Positions 23,570 to 35,000 of a stretch of 64,000 nucleotides of DNA are shown one piece after another (the first letter of the stretch is position 1; every line of letters starts with the position of its first letter). The notes beneath the pieces were generated by a model. It was not told where the DNA came from and did not search any database. It saw only the letters and a list, made by a program, of their open reading frames with translations. The DNA comes from Amycolatopsis sp. A133. Its GTDB lineage: Bacteria > Actinomycetota > Actinomycetes > Mycobacteriales > Pseudonocardiaceae. The DNA lies in contig NZ_JAVHJU010000057.1 of assembly GCF_031082405.1 (NCBI RefSeq), positions 186,001 to 250,000 on the forward strand, in the 5' to 3' direction. A program made the translations under genes and the position numbers.

Positions 23570-26500
23570 TCACCGGTTTGCGATGGCCGCGGCCACGGCG
23601 GTGACGTGTGGCGCGCGCACGATGCCGTAGTGGGTCGCGGGCAGGTCGTGCCAGCGGCTCGGCTCGGGCAGGAGGGCTCGCCAGCCGTCGCGGCCGGCCA
23701 CCGGCAACCCGGGTTCCGGTTCGGTGGCGAGCCAGATGTGGCTGGGCGTCGCGGCCAGGCGGGGCAGCTCGTGCCCGGCCATGCTCCGCAGGTTGGCCCG
23801 GCACGCGCGGGCGAGCCGCCGGGCGTGCTCGCCCGCGGTACCGCCGGAGGCGCCCAGCTCGCGTTCGAACACCGTCTCCAGCTGCGCGTCGCTGTAGTCC
23901 GCGGCGCTCGCGCCGGGCGGCGGCGGGTCGATGAGGTGCAGCGCCCGCACCGGCTGCCCGGCCGCCTCGGCTTCGGCGGCCATGCCGGCGGCGACCCAGG
24001 CGCCGAACGACCACCCGGCCAGCTGCCGGGAGTGGCCGGGGAACCGCGCCCCCAGCGCCGCGTGGTAGCGCCGGGCCCGGTCCGCCACCGTCCAGCCGGG
24101 CGGTTCCGGCCGGCTCAGCGCCGGGTCCGCGATCACGCACACGCCGAGCTCCGGGGGCAGGGCCTCGACGAGCGGGCGGTAGGCGTGGACGTCCCCGCCG
24201 ACCGGGTGCACGAGGCAGACGACTTCCCGGCCGTCCCCTTCGCGCCAGACCTGCACCACCACGTCACCGGTGCCAGCGGCGGTGCCCAGCTGCGCCAGCA
24301 GTTTCGCCATCGTCACCTCCGGGCCGAGCCAGGCGAGGTCGAGGTCGACGCCGAAGAGGCGTTTCACCGAGTCGACGACGTCCAGCAGCGTCAGGGAGTC
24401 GGCGCCGAGGTCGTACAGGGGCACGTCGGGATCGAGTTCGGCGACACCCAGGAGGGCGCGCACCTCCTCCGTCAAGTCCGCTTCGGCCGGTTTCGCCGCC
24501 GGCGTTGTGGTGTCGCGTTCGTGGAACGTGCGGGCGGTCTCGAGGCCGGTCGTCGTGACCAGCAGCTGGGGCAGGCCCGACCCGAGCGCGCGGGCGAAGG
24601 TGCGCCGGCCCTCGTCGTCGGTGAGGCCGACCGCCAGGTGGGCCTGGTGCCGCGCGTCGGTTTCCAGCGCCGTGACGGCCATCCCGCTGTCGCGCCAGAC
24701 GTCCCAGCCGATGGAGAGCCGGGCGGTCGGGCCGTCGAGGTGGGCGAGCGCGTCGAGGAACCCGTTGGCGGCGGCGTAGTCCAGCTGACCGATCCCGCCG
24801 AACTGCGCGGACAGCGACGAGCAGTAGACGACGTAGGCGGGCCGGTGGCGTTCGACGAGCTGTTCGGTGAGGAGGGCGCCGGCGAGCTTGACTGGCTGGG
24901 TGCTTTCGCCTCGGGTGGCGATCAGGCTGCCGTCCGGGTTGCCGGCCGCGTGCACGATCCCGGCGAGGGGCGTGGTGATTTCGTCGGCGGTGACGGTGGT
25001 GAGGTCGGCGGCGAAGAGGTCGACGCGGTCCGCCCACGGCTTGAGCGCCTCGGGCAGGAAGGGGCGGCGCGCCAGCAGGAGCACGCGGCCGGTGGTGCGG
25101 GTCAGCAGTTCTTCGGCGACGGCGGTGCCGATGCCGCCGGTGCCGCCGAGGATGAGATGGATTCCCTCGTGGGGGACGGGCTCGCCGGCGCTGACCGGTG
25201 CGGTGTCCTGGACCCACCAGAACCCGGTCCGGAGGGCGACGCGCTCGGGCGGCGTCGGGCCGGTGAGCAGGTCGGCGAGGGGATCGAGGTCCGGGCCGTC
25301 GAGGTCGGCCCAGTGCCCGGGGACGCCGCTTTCCTGCGGCCCGACGGCGGTGACCCCGGCGAGCAGCCCGGCTTCGGGGCGCGTGACGGCGGTGTTCGCG
25401 GGCGCGGCACCGGCGGAGACCCACCAAGTCCTGAGTGGACGGTCGCGGGCGGCCCGCAGGAGGGCGGCCGGGGTGTCGAGGCACGCCCATTTCGCGTGGT
25501 CGACGGAGGCCTCGCTGACGGGCCCGGTGACGCCGAGGGGGAGGGTGTGGAGCCAGTCGATCCGGGTGTCCGGCAGGGAGTCCAGGATGCGGCGCAGGCT
25601 CGCGGTGTCGGCCGGGTCGGCTTCGAAGGTGTCGGGGCCGAGACGGGCGAAGCGGTCGGCGGCGTGGACGCGCACGACGCGCGGATAGGCGGCGTCGAGG
25701 GCGGGCGCGGTCAGCGGCCCCTCGCCGGAGATGACGAGGACACGGTCGGTGGGCGTGGCATTCGCTGCCCGGCGAAGGCGGACCCACGTGGGTTGGTGCA
25801 GCCACTCGCTTTCGGGCCGCCGCGTGACGGTGGCTTTCCGCGGGAAGTCGAAGTCGCGGGCGTCGAAGGCGGGCGGCGGGAAGTCCCACGGCGCGGGGGC
25901 GGCGGAATGCCCCCAGTCGACGGCACCCCCCGCCAGCCAGTCGTCGGCCAGCCCCGCACTTTCACGTGAAAGTGCGGGGTGGGGAGCGGAGCTTTCACGT
26001 GAAAGTGCGGGGCCCAGGTCGGAGCTTTCACGTGAAAGCTCGTGGGGCTCGGCCGTGCGCAGCCACTCGACTGCCGCGGGTGCGTCTTCGCACGCTGCCG
26101 CCAGGCGCCAACGGTGTGGGGGACGGCCCGACTGCAGGTGGCGGAGAACGTCCACGTAGGACGAGGGGTGCGCGGTCAGGTACTCCGCCACCCGCGCCGC
26201 CTCCAGACGCAGTGCCGGGGCGCTGCGAGCCGAAAGGACCAGGCACCGCACGGGTTCCGGCCGGGGGACCGGCACCGGCCGGACCGACTCCAAGATCACG
26301 TGGGCGTTCGTGCCGCCGATCCCGAAGCTGCTCACCCCGGCCACCCGCGGGCCCGCGGGCCACGGCTCCGCCCGCGTCGGCACCCGGAACGGGCCCAGGT
26401 CCAACGCCGGGTTGGGGGCGCGGAAATCCACCGTCGGCGGCACGACGCCGTGGTGCACCGCCAGCGCCGCCCGGATCAACCCGACCACCCCGGCCGCCGC

Positions 26501-29500
26501 GCCCAGGTGGCCGAGCTGGCTCTTCACCGAGGACAACGCGCACCCGGCCGACTCGGGCATCGCCTCGCGCAACGCCGACACCTCGATCGGGTCGCCGAGG
26601 CGGGTGCCCGTTCCGTGCGTCTCCACGTACCCGACGTCGGCCCCCGAGCGCCCGGCTCGACGGAGAGCGGCCCGGATCGCCGCGCGCTGCCCGGCCGGGG
26701 ACGGGGCGCTGTAGCCCTGCTTCACCGCGCCGTCGTTGGTCAGCGCCGAGCCCGTGATCACCGCGTACACCGTGTCGCCGTCGCGACGAGCCGCCGAAAG
26801 CGGCTTCAGCACCACCACGCCGACACCGCTGCCGCCGACCGTGCCGTCCGCGTCGTCGCTGAACGGGCGGCAGTGCCCGTCCGGCGAAAAGATGTGCTGC
26901 GGGCGGTACCGGTAGCCCTCGGCCAAGGTGACGTCGACGAGCACCCCGCCCGCCAGCATCACTTCCGCCTCGCCGCCGCGCAGCATGGCGGCGGCCTGGT
27001 GGACGGCGACCAGCGAACTGGAGCACGCCGTCTGGGTCGTCAGCGCGGGACCGGTCAGGTCGAGGTGGTAGGCGACCTTCGTGGCGAGGAAGTCCTTCTC
27101 GTGGTGCAGGGCGAGCTGGAAGCCGTCCGGCAGCGCGGCCGGGTCGGCTTCGCGCAGCATCTGCTGGAAGTACGTGTTTTCGCCGCACCCCGCGATGAGC
27201 CCGGTCCGGCCGGGTTCCGCGAGCCCGGCGTGGGCCAGCGCCTCGACGCAGGCCATCAGCAGCTGCCGCTGCTGCGGGTCCATCAGCGCCGCGTCGCGGT
27301 GGCTGATCCCGAAGTGCTCCGGGTCGAACGCCAACGGCCGGTCCAGGAGACTGCGTGCGCCGACCAGGCCGTCGGCGGCGGGGAACTCCTCGATGCCCCG
27401 GCGCCCGGAGACGACCAGGTCCCAGAACGCGGCCAGGTCCGGTGCGCCCGGCAGCCGCACCGCCATGCCGACCACCGCCACCGCTTCGTCGGCGCCGGGC
27501 CGGGACGACGACGCAGCCGGGGCCGGGCCGCCGCTTTCGAGGTGCCGCGTCAAGTCGCGGAGCGTGACGTGCTCGAAGAGGTCGGCCGCGGTGAACCGGT
27601 AGCCGGCTTCGGCACAGCGCAGGTGGAACCGCATCAGCGAGAGGCTGGTGGCGCCCGCGGCGAAGAACGTCTCGTCCGGGCCGATCGGCGCGCCGGTCAC
27701 CTCTTCGAACAGCGCCGCCAGCTCGCTCGACGGAGCCGCGGACGTCCGGTGGAGGTCCTCCCCGGCGGTGCGGGGTGCGGCGTCGCGGTCGAGCTTCCCG
27801 CTCGGCGTGCGCGGCAGGGCGGCGACGACGCGGAAGCGATCGACCCGCGCGTGCGGCGGCAGCAGCGGAACGAGGTGCTCGGCCAGCTCGGCAGCGGACG
27901 GCGTCCGGCGGCACTCCAGGAACGCGGCCAGCCGGTCGCCTTCGGGCACGACCACCGCGTTGACGACGTCGGGGTGCCGCAGCAGCGCCGCCTCGACCTG
28001 CCCCAGCTCCAGCCGGTGCCCGCTGAGCTTGACCTGCCGGTCGGCCCGGCCGTCGAAGTGCAGCAGGCCGGCGCGGTCGAAGTGGGCGAGGTCGCCGCTG
28101 CGGTAGTAGAGCTCCGGCAGCTCGGCGAACTTCCCCGGAGCCGCTTCGCCGAGGTAGCAGCGGTTCGCCGCCAGACCGCCGATGAGCAGCTCGCCGACCT
28201 GGCCCGGCGGCAGGGGCGCGCCCGTGGCGTCGGCGACCCGCAGGACGGCGCCGTGCACCGGACGGCCGATGGCGGGGCGGTCGGGCCAGCCCGCGGGATC
28301 ACCGTCGAGGGTCAGCGCGCTGACGACGTGGGTCTCGGTCGGGCCGTAGTGGTTGTGCAGGCGCGCGCCGGGCAGCCCGGCGAACCAGCGGCGGATCGCC
28401 GGGGTGCACACCAGCTGCTCGCCGGCGGTGATCACGTCCCGCAGCCGCGCCGGGTAGCGGCCGAGCCGGACGCCGTGCTCGGCCAGCAGCTGCAAGGCGA
28501 CGTACGGCAGGAAGATCCGTTCGATCCCGGCGGTTTCCAGCCGGTCCAGCAGCGCGGGGACGTCGTGGCGCCACTCCGGGCGGATCAGGTGCAGCCGGCC
28601 GCCGCCGCACAGGGTCGTGAAGATCTCCTGGAACGACACGTCGAACGACAGCATCGAGAACTGCTGGGTCGCCGCGGGTGGCGCGTCCTGCCACTGCAGC
28701 AGGTTGGCCAGGGTGCGGTCCGGGACGCGGACACCCTTGGGCACGCCGGTCGAGCCCGACGTGAACAGCGTGTAGAGCGGCCGTCCGGCGTGCCGCACCG
28801 GAACGTCCGGCACCGGCCCGCCGGTCAGCGTGACGAACCGCCGTTCGACGTCCGTTTCGAACGCCTCGCCGGGGGCGAGCAGCACGCAGCGCGGCCGGAC
28901 CCGGTCGAGCATCTCCCGCAGCAATTCGGGTGGGTACGCGGGATCCAGGGGCACGGCGGTGATGTTCAGCCGGGCGAGCGCGAGGAGCGCGACGACGTGC
29001 TCGGCCGACGGCCGGAAGTACAGCGCGATGTCGGTGGCGTCCGCGGGCAGGGTGGCCGCGAGCCGGGCCGCGTGCGCGTCCAGCTCGGCGTAGGTCAGCG
29101 TCGTCTCGCCGGTCAGCGCCGGAGCGGCGGGGGTCCGCGCGACCTGGCGCGCGAAGCCGTCCGCCACGGTTTCCCACGTCAGCTCCGCCACGGCACCCCG
29201 GCCGTGGTCGCGGCGGTACGGCTCGGCCAGCTCGGCGGGGGTCCGCGCGCCGCCGCCGAGGGCGCGGGCGAAGACGTCGCCGAGTGCCGCCGCTTCGGCT
29301 TCGGTGAAGTGGCCTTCGCCGTACTCCCACAGGCAGTCGAAGCCGTCCGGCCGTTCCACGACCGACAGCGTGAGCGCGCATTTGGCCTCGGTCGCCTCGA
29401 TCCATTGTGGACTGACCGAGCAGCCGGGCAGCTCCAGTGCGCCGAAGTCGGTGTTCTCCAGGACGAACAGGTAGTCGAAGGCCGCATACCCGGGGTCGAG

Positions 29501-32056
29501 GTCGGCGAACGCGACGTCCTGGTGGTCCAGCGCCGCGCCCGACACCGCCCCGAGCCGGCGGAGCTGGCTGCCGAGCTCTTCGTCCGGGTCCACCGACAGC
29601 GGCAGCCGGACGGTGTTGGCGAACATCCCGACGCTGTCCTCGAACTCCCGCACCGGCCGGTTCGCCACCGGCGCGGCGATCCGGGGCCGGGTCCGCCCGG
29701 TCACCGCGTAGAGGCTCCAGGCGAACACGCCGAGCAGCAGCTGGAAGCGGGTCAGGCCCAGTTCGCCTGCCCACTCGTCGACGCGTTCGCGCCCGATCGT
29801 GGTGGTCCGCAGCCGCCCCTTCAGCGACGCTTCACCGGCGGGCACGGAGTCGTCGTGCCGGGTGGTCAGCTGGGCCCGGTAGCCGGGGGAGGCGAACCAG
29901 CGGGACTGCCACGCGGCGAAGTCGAACGGCGTGGGCGCGCCGGGCCGCGGTGGCGCGCCCGACAGCTCGCGGAAGAGGATGTTCAGCGACCAGCCGTCGA
30001 CCGCGATGTGGTGCAGGCACAGCAGGAACGTGCCGTCGGGCCGCCAGGCCGCGCGCAGCAGCCGGCCCGAGCCGAGGTCGAAAGGAGCGGTGAAGAGCTC
30101 GTCGTCCGGTTCGGTCCACGGGTCGTACGGGGCCTTCGCCACCTGCCGCAGGCCGTCGGGCGTCGCCTCGAACGCCGTGCGCAGCGCCGGGTGCCGCTCC
30201 ACCAGATCGCGCACGCCCCGGCGCAGGGCGTCGACGTCGGCTTCGCCGGTGACCCGGAAAGCGAGCGGCACGTGGTAGGCGGTGGAAGCGGGATTGCGTT
30301 GCTGCAGCAGCCAAAGCCGCTGCTGCTCGCTGGTGGCCGGTGCCGCCGTCGCGGTCGTCGGCGCGGCCACCGCCGGGTACGCCGCGTGCCCCGCCGACGA
30401 GACGGCGGCGGCGAGGTCGGCGAAGGTTCCGTGCTGCACCACCGAAGGCGCCAGGTCCGCACCCCAGCGTTCGCGGATCGCGAACCGCAGCCGCAACGCC
30501 TTGAGCGAGTCGCCTCCGGATCGCAGCCACGTGTCCACTGGCCGGGCGTCCGGAATGCCCAGGACGGCCGAGACGACGTCCAGGACTTCGCGCTCCCACG
30601 CGGTCGCTTCGCCGCCGGCGTCGGGCCGCCACGGCGTGAACCCGCCCGCCAGCAGCGCGGCTTCGTCGACTTTGCCGTTCGCGTTGCGGGGCAGCTCCTC
30701 GACGCGGAACACGTGGTGCGGTCGCATGTAAGCGGGCACAGTTTCGCTCAGATGAGCGTCGAAGCTGTCGAACGAAAGCTCGTCGGCCACGACGAAGGCG
30801 AGCAGCTCGGCCGTCGCCGCCCGGCGCACGGCGACGTGCGCCTGCCGGATCGCCGGGTGGGCCAGCAGCCGCTGCTCCAGCTCACCGGGCTCGATCCGGA
30901 ACCCGCGGACCTTCACCTGCCGGTCGGTCCGCCCGGCGTAGGCGTACCGCCCGCCCGGCAGCACGCGGACCAGGTCGCCGGTGCGGTAGAACCGCGCGCG
31001 GCCCTCGTCGAACCACGGCAGCCGGACGAACCGCTGCCCGGTCTCCGCGGGCAGGCCGCGGTAGCCGAGCGCGACCCCGGCCCCCGAGAGGTACAGCTCC
31101 GCCAGCTCGCCTTCGGCGGCCACGCGCTCGTCGGCCGTCACCGCGACCGCGCCGGTGCCCGGCAGCGGACGGCCGATCGGTACCACCTCGCCGTCGAAGC
31201 CGCGCGGAATGGCGTAGCTGAGCGCGAACGTCGTTGTTTCGGTCGGGCCGTAGCCGTTCTGCAGCCGCGTCGGCGCGTCCGGGTTGGCCCGGTACCAGCG
31301 GCGGATCAGCGGGGCGTTGAGCTGTTCGCCGCCGATGACGACCCGGCGCACGGTGGCGAAGCTGCCCGGCACGGTCTCGGCGACGGCGTTGAACAGCGTC
31401 GCGGTCACGAACATCGTGTCGATGCGCTCGCGGACCAGCGCGCCGGCGAACGCCTGCGGGTCCCGGACGGTCTCGTCGTCGAGGATGACGCAGGTGCCGC
31501 CGGTGAGCAGGGGCACCCACACCTCGAAGCTGATGGCGTCGAACGCGGGATTGGCCAGGCAGGCGAACTGGGTGCCGATGTCGAGCCAGCCGGGCTCGGC
31601 GAGCCGCAGGACCCCGGCGTCGCGCACCTCGACGCCCTTGGGCCGCCCGGTCGTGCCGGAGGTGTAGAAGAGGAACGACGCCGGCGCGGGGCCGGCGGGC
31701 ACTCCGGCTTCGGCGGTCCCGGCGAGCAGGTCGGGGAGCTCGTCGAAGACGACGACCGCGCCCGCGTCGGCGAGGATGACGTCGCGGCGCGCCGGCGGGC
31801 TCTGGCGGTCCAGCGGCACGACCTGTGCGCCCAGGCGCAGCACGCCCAGCATCACGAGGATCAGTTCCGCCGACCGCGGCAGGCCCACGGCGACCGCGTC
31901 ACCCGGGCGAACCCCCCGGCGGGACAACGATTCCGCGACCGCCGCGGCACCGGCGTTCAGCTCGGCGTAGGTGAGCTGACGCGGGCCGTCGGACACGGCG
32001 ACGGCGTCCGGGTGCCGCAGCGCCCGGTCGTGGACGCGGCGTGCGATCGAGGTCAT
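23570..32056 (-). CDS. hybrid NRPS-PKS: A-T-C-A(Pro)-T-KS-KR-ACP-TE, no AT
   Basis: A 2828-residue megasynthase. The first A domain (YTSGTTGRPKG about 131-141) reads DAFFVGGTFK, close to valine codes. The first carrier has Ser517 (GGDS). The C domain has HHIAVDG at 682-688. The second A domain reads DVQFIAHVVK, the proline code; its carrier Ser is about 1471. The KS carries TACSSS (Cys1678), HGTGT (His1814) and KSQLGH (His1850). No AT with GHSxG is seen; the KS-AT and post-AT linkers persist around three palindromes (about 2007-2033). The KR has GGTGGIG (2304) and Tyr2427, the ACP Ser is about 2554, and the TE is GWSFGAW (Ser2683). The predicted chain is Val-Pro plus one ketoreduced malonate unit, as in detoxinine. 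Malonyl must be supplied in trans. Confidence 0.94.
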   Translation of the reverse strand: MTSIARRVHDRALRHPDAVAVSDGPRQLTYAELNAGAAAVAESLSRRGVRPGDAVAVGLPRSAELILVMLGVLRLGAQVVPLDRQSPPARRDVILADAGAVVVFDELPDLLAGTAEAGVPAGPAPASFLFYTSGTTGRPKGVEVRDAGVLRLAEPGWLDIGTQFACLANPAFDAISFEVWVPLLTGGTCVILDDETVRDPQAFAGALVRERIDTMFVTATLFNAVAETVPGSFATVRRVVIGGEQLNAPLIRRWYRANPDAPTRLQNGYGPTETTTFALSYAIPRGFDGEVVPIGRPLPGTGAVAVTADERVAAEGELAELYLSGAGVALGYRGLPAETGQRFVRLPWFDEGRARFYRTGDLVRVLPGGRYAYAGRTDRQVKVRGFRIEPGELEQRLLAHPAIRQAHVAVRRAATAELLAFVVADELSFDSFDAHLSETVPAYMRPHHVFRVEELPRNANGKVDEAALLAGGFTPWRPDAGGEATAWEREVLDVVSAVLGIPDARPVDTWLRSGGDSLKALRLRFAIRERWGADLAPSVVQHGTFADLAAAVSSAGHAAYPAVAAPTTATAAPATSEQQRLWLLQQRNPASTAYHVPLAFRVTGEADVDALRRGVRDLVERHPALRTAFEATPDGLRQVAKAPYDPWTEPDDELFTAPFDLGSGRLLRAAWRPDGTFLLCLHHIAVDGWSLNILFRELSGAPPRPGAPTPFDFAAWQSRWFASPGYRAQLTTRHDDSVPAGEASLKGRLRTTTIGRERVDEWAGELGLTRFQLLLGVFAWSLYAVTGRTRPRIAAPVANRPVREFEDSVGMFANTVRLPLSVDPDEELGSQLRRLGAVSGAALDHQDVAFADLDPGYAAFDYLFVLENTDFGALELPGCSVSPQWIEATEAKCALTLSVVERPDGFDCLWEYGEGHFTEAEAAALGDVFARALGGGARTPAELAEPYRRDHGRGAVAELTWETVADGFARQVARTPAAPALTGETTLTYAELDAHAARLAATLPADATDIALYFRPSAEHVVALLALARLNITAVPLDPAYPPELLREMLDRVRPRCVLLAPGEAFETDVERRFVTLTGGPVPDVPVRHAGRPLYTLFTSGSTGVPKGVRVPDRTLANLLQWQDAPPAATQQFSMLSFDVSFQEIFTTLCGGGRLHLIRPEWRHDVPALLDRLETAGIERIFLPYVALQLLAEHGVRLGRYPARLRDVITAGEQLVCTPAIRRWFAGLPGARLHNHYGPTETHVVSALTLDGDPAGWPDRPAIGRPVHGAVLRVADATGAPLPPGQVGELLIGGLAANRCYLGEAAPGKFAELPELYYRSGDLAHFDRAGLLHFDGRADRQVKLSGHRLELGQVEAALLRHPDVVNAVVVPEGDRLAAFLECRRTPSAAELAEHLVPLLPPHARVDRFRVVAALPRTPSGKLDRDAAPRTAGEDLHRTSAAPSSELAALFEEVTGAPIGPDETFFAAGATSLSLMRFHLRCAEAGYRFTAADLFEHVTLRDLTRHLESGGPAPAASSSRPGADEAVAVVGMAVRLPGAPDLAAFWDLVVSGRRGIEEFPAADGLVGARSLLDRPLAFDPEHFGISHRDAALMDPQQRQLLMACVEALAHAGLAEPGRTGLIAGCGENTYFQQMLREADPAALPDGFQLALHHEKDFLATKVAYHLDLTGPALTTQTACSSSLVAVHQAAAMLRGGEAEVMLAGGVLVDVTLAEGYRYRPQHIFSPDGHCRPFSDDADGTVGGSGVGVVVLKPLSAARRDGDTVYAVITGSALTNDGAVKQGYSAPSPAGQRAAIRAALRRAGRSGADVGYVETHGTGTRLGDPIEVSALREAMPESAGCALSSVKSQLGHLGAAAGVVGLIRAALAVHHGVVPPTVDFRAPNPALDLGPFRVPTRAEPWPAGPRVAGVSSFGIGGTNAHVILESVRPVPVPRPEPVRCLVLSARSAPALRLEAARVAEYLTAHPSSYVDVLRHLQSGRPPHRWRLAAACEDAPAAVEWLRTAEPHELSRESSDLGPALSRESSAPHPALSRESAGLADDWLAGGAVDWGHSAAPAPWDFPPPAFDARDFDFPRKATVTRRPESEWLHQPTWVRLRRAANATPTDRVLVISGEGPLTAPALDAAYPRVVRVHAADRFARLGPDTFEADPADTASLRRILDSLPDTRIDWLHTLPLGVTGPVSEASVDHAKWACLDTPAALLRAARDRPLRTWWVSAGAAPANTAVTRPEAGLLAGVTAVGPQESGVPGHWADLDGPDLDPLADLLTGPTPPERVALRTGFWWVQDTAPVSAGEPVPHEGIHLILGGTGGIGTAVAEELLTRTTGRVLLLARRPFLPEALKPWADRVDLFAADLTTVTADEITTPLAGIVHAAGNPDGSLIATRGESTQPVKLAGALLTEQLVERHRPAYVVYCSSLSAQFGGIGQLDYAAANGFLDALAHLDGPTARLSIGWDVWRDSGMAVTALETDARHQAHLAVGLTDDEGRRTFARALGSGLPQLLVTTTGLETARTFHERDTTTPAAKPAEADLTEEVRALLGVAELDPDVPLYDLGADSLTLLDVVDSVKRLFGVDLDLAWLGPEVTMAKLLAQLGTAAGTGDVVVQVWREGDGREVVCLVHPVGGDVHAYRPLVEALPPELGVCVIADPALSRPEPPGWTVADRARRYHAALGARFPGHSRQLAGWSFGAWVAAGMAAEAEAAGQPVRALHLIDPPPPGASAADYSDAQLETVFERELGASGGTAGEHARRLARACRANLRSMAGHELPRLAATPSHIWLATEPEPGLPVAGRDGWRALLPEPSRWHDLPATHYGIVRAPHVTAVAAAIANR
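25952..26040. repeat. three TTTCACGTGAAA palindromes inside the PKS coding region
   Basis: Three hairpins lie at 25952-25979 (perfect 28-bp palindrome), about 25990-26007 and 26023-26040 (perfect 18 bp), all with core CTTTCACGTGAAAG. They are read in frame as three ALSRES-like repeats between the KS-AT linker and the post-AT linker. The same element occurs at 53948-54140 in a non-coding region. Confidence 0.9.
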
Positions 32057-35000
32057 CGCGCCGCCAGCTCGGCGGTGATCAGCTTGGCGACCAGCGGCAG
32101 TGCGTCGCTTTCGAGCATGTCCCAGTGCCCGCAGTCCGCCGGGACCACCTCGAACCCGCCGCGGGCGCGGCGGCGCCAGAACTCCGCGCTGCCGGGGATC
32201 GGGTCCTCGCCGACGGCCTGCACGAACACCACCCGCGCGGCCGACTCGCCGGGGTCGTGCTCGCGCGCGGTCAGCCGGTTGTGGTTGTACGTGCGGTGGT
32301 AGCGCTCGATCTGCGCGTCCTCGATCCCGGGGTACATCCCGTTGAACCGCACCAGTTTCTCCCGGAACTCGGCCGCGGGCACCGGCTCGATCGCCGCCCG
32401 CGCGGCCGGGTCGTCGGTGGCGGCCGTGTCGAGCAGGACGACGCTGACGTGCGGGTGGTGCTCCGCCAGCCGCCGGCCCATTTCGTACGCGACCAGGCCA
32501 CCGTAGGAAAGTCCACAAAGGACCAGATGCTCTCCGGGACGCGGGTCGACGAGCCGCAGGTACTCCTCGGCCATCGCCTCGACGCTCGGCAGCGGCTCCT
32601 CGCCCGGGTTGAGGCCGGGGGACTGGATGCCGACGACGCCGGTGTCCTCGGGCAGCAGGGCGCTGAGCGGCAGGTAGCAGAACGCGGTCCCGCCCGCCGG
32701 GTGCACGCAGACCACGCGGGCCCGGCCGGCGCCGCGGCGGAACTCGATCAGGCTGCCGCCGCCCGGCGGGGTGCCCGCGCGCAGCAGCGCGGCCTGCGCC
32801 TCGATGGTCGGGTGCAGGATGACGTCGGAGATCGGCAGTTCGCGGCCGAACTCCGCGCCGATCGCGTGGGCCAGCTTGATCGCCGAGATGGACGTGCCGC
32901 CGACGTCGAAGAAGCCGTCCGAGACGCCGATCGCCGGGTGCAGCAGCAGGTCCCGCCAGATCCGCAGCAGCGCCAGCTCGACGTGGTCGCGCGGGGCGGC
33001 GGTGTTGACGGCGGCGGGCGCGCCGGCCCGGGCGTGGGCCAGCACGGCGTCGCGGTCGAGCTTGCCGCTGCGGCTCAGCGGCAGCCGGTCGAACTCGGCG
33101 AACACCGACGGGATCATGTAGTCCGGCAGCCGGTCGGCCAGCGTGGCGCGCCACTCGTGCGGGGTCCGGCCGCCGCCGCCCGCGACACCGGCGACGAGCC
33201 GCGGCTCGCCCTCGCGGTCCACCAGGACGGCGGCCTCCCGGACCCCGGGCACGGCCAGCAGCGCGGCCGTCACCTCCCCCGGCTCGATGCGGAACCCGCG
33301 CAGCTTGATCTGGTCGTCGCGGCGGCCCGCGTACTCGGCTTCGCCACCGGCGAGCCACCGGGCCAGGTCGCCGGTGCGGTACATCCGCTCGCCGGGGGTG
33401 AACGGGTCCGGCACGAACCGTTCGGCGGTCAGGCCCGGGCGGTGCAGGTACCCGCGGGCCAGGCCGTCGCCGGCCAGGAAGACCTCGCCCACCACACCCG
33501 GCGGCACCGGGCGCAGCCGCTCGTCCAGCAGGTACAGCCGCGATCCGGGCAGCGGCCGGCCGATCGGGGCCGGGCGGTCCACGGGCTTCGGGTCGAAGTG
33601 GGCGGTCGCGTAGAGCGTGGCTTCGGTCGGGCCGTAGCCGAAGCAGATCCTCAGGCCGGGCCGGGCCGCGGCGAACCGTGCGAGCGAGGCTTCGGTGAGT
33701 GGTTCGACGCCGGTGAGGACCTGCCGCAGCGCGAGCTCGGCGACCCGGCCGGGGTCCTCGTCGATCCAGCGGATGTAGGCCGGCGGCAGGAACGCCTGGA
33801 CGATCCGGTGCTCGCGCAGCCACACCATCAGCGCCGCGGGGTCCGGCCGGACGTCTTCGGGCACGACGTGCAGCACGGCGCCGGTGGTCAGGGGCAGCAG
33901 TAGTTCGTGCACCGAGGCGTCGAAGCCGATGCTCGACCACGCCGACGTCGCTTCGCCGGGGGTGGCGCCGAACCGGTCGAGCCACTGGTCGAACAGGGCG
34001 AGCACGCTGTGGTGGGTCACGGCGACGCCCTTCGGCCGCCCGGTCGACCCCGACGTGTAGATCACGTAGGCCGTCTCTCGTGGATCGACCGCGATGGGGG
34101 CCCGGGCCGGGTCGCCTTCGGCCTCGAGGGCGCCGATGGCGTGCGGACCGTCGCCCAGGACCAGCACCGGGCGCGCGTCCTCGATCATCGCCGCGCGGCG
34201 CGCGGCCGGCTGGGCGGGGTCGAGCGGCAGGTAGGCGGCCCCGGTCTTCAGCACGCCCAGCACGGCGGTCACCAGCTCGGCCGAACGTCCACTGTGGATG
34301 GCGACCACCCGGCCCGGCCCGGCCCGGCGGGCGCGCAGGGCGTTGGCCAGCTTCGTCGCGCGCCGGTCCAGTTCGCCGTAGCCGATGGTCTGCCCGTCGC
34401 AGACGAGCGCGGGGGCGTCCGGGGTCGCGTCGGCGTGGGCGGTGAACCGCTCGACGATCCCGCCGGGGCGGCGGCGCGGGCGCGGACCGGTGCTCCAGGC
34501 GGTGAGGATCTCGCGGCGTTCGGCCTCGGTCAGGAGCTCGTAGTCCGCGATGGCGGCGTCCGGCCGCTCGGCGAGCCGGCGGAGCAGCCGGACGAGGTAG
34601 CCGGCGTACCGCTGCGCCGTCGGGTGGTCGAAGAGGGCGACGGCGTAGTCCAGGTGCCCGGTGACGTCGCCGTTCTCGTCGGCGAGGCCGAGGGCCAGGT
34701 CGAACTTCGCCGGGGCGTGCTCGACGTCGAGGGGCTCCACGGCCACCCCCGGCAGCTCCAGCAGGTCGTGCAGGGTCGGCACCCAGGCGAACATCGTCTG
34801 GAACAGCGGCGTGTGCGCCGGGCTGCGCGGCGGGTTCACCAGCTCGACGACCCGCTCGAACGGCAGCTCGACGTGGTCGAGCGCGCCGCGCAGAGCCGCG
34901 CGCACCTGCTTGAGCAGGCCGGCGCCGGTGGGGGAGCCGGCCAGCTCGGCGCGCACGGCGAGGGTGTTGACGAAGAAGCCGAGGGTGGTGGGGTGGTCGC

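Noticed and set aside
26042..32302. 2086-residue open frame on the + strand opposite the NRPS-PKS
   Set aside because: Low-complexity translation with no domain, and it lies opposite clear NRPS/PKS motifs.
32057..33985. Extension of the NRPS-PKS frame upstream to base 33985
   Set aside because: The added residues are an out-of-frame reading of the upstream NRPS. The real start is ATG 32056, which overlaps the upstream stop and begins the A domain.
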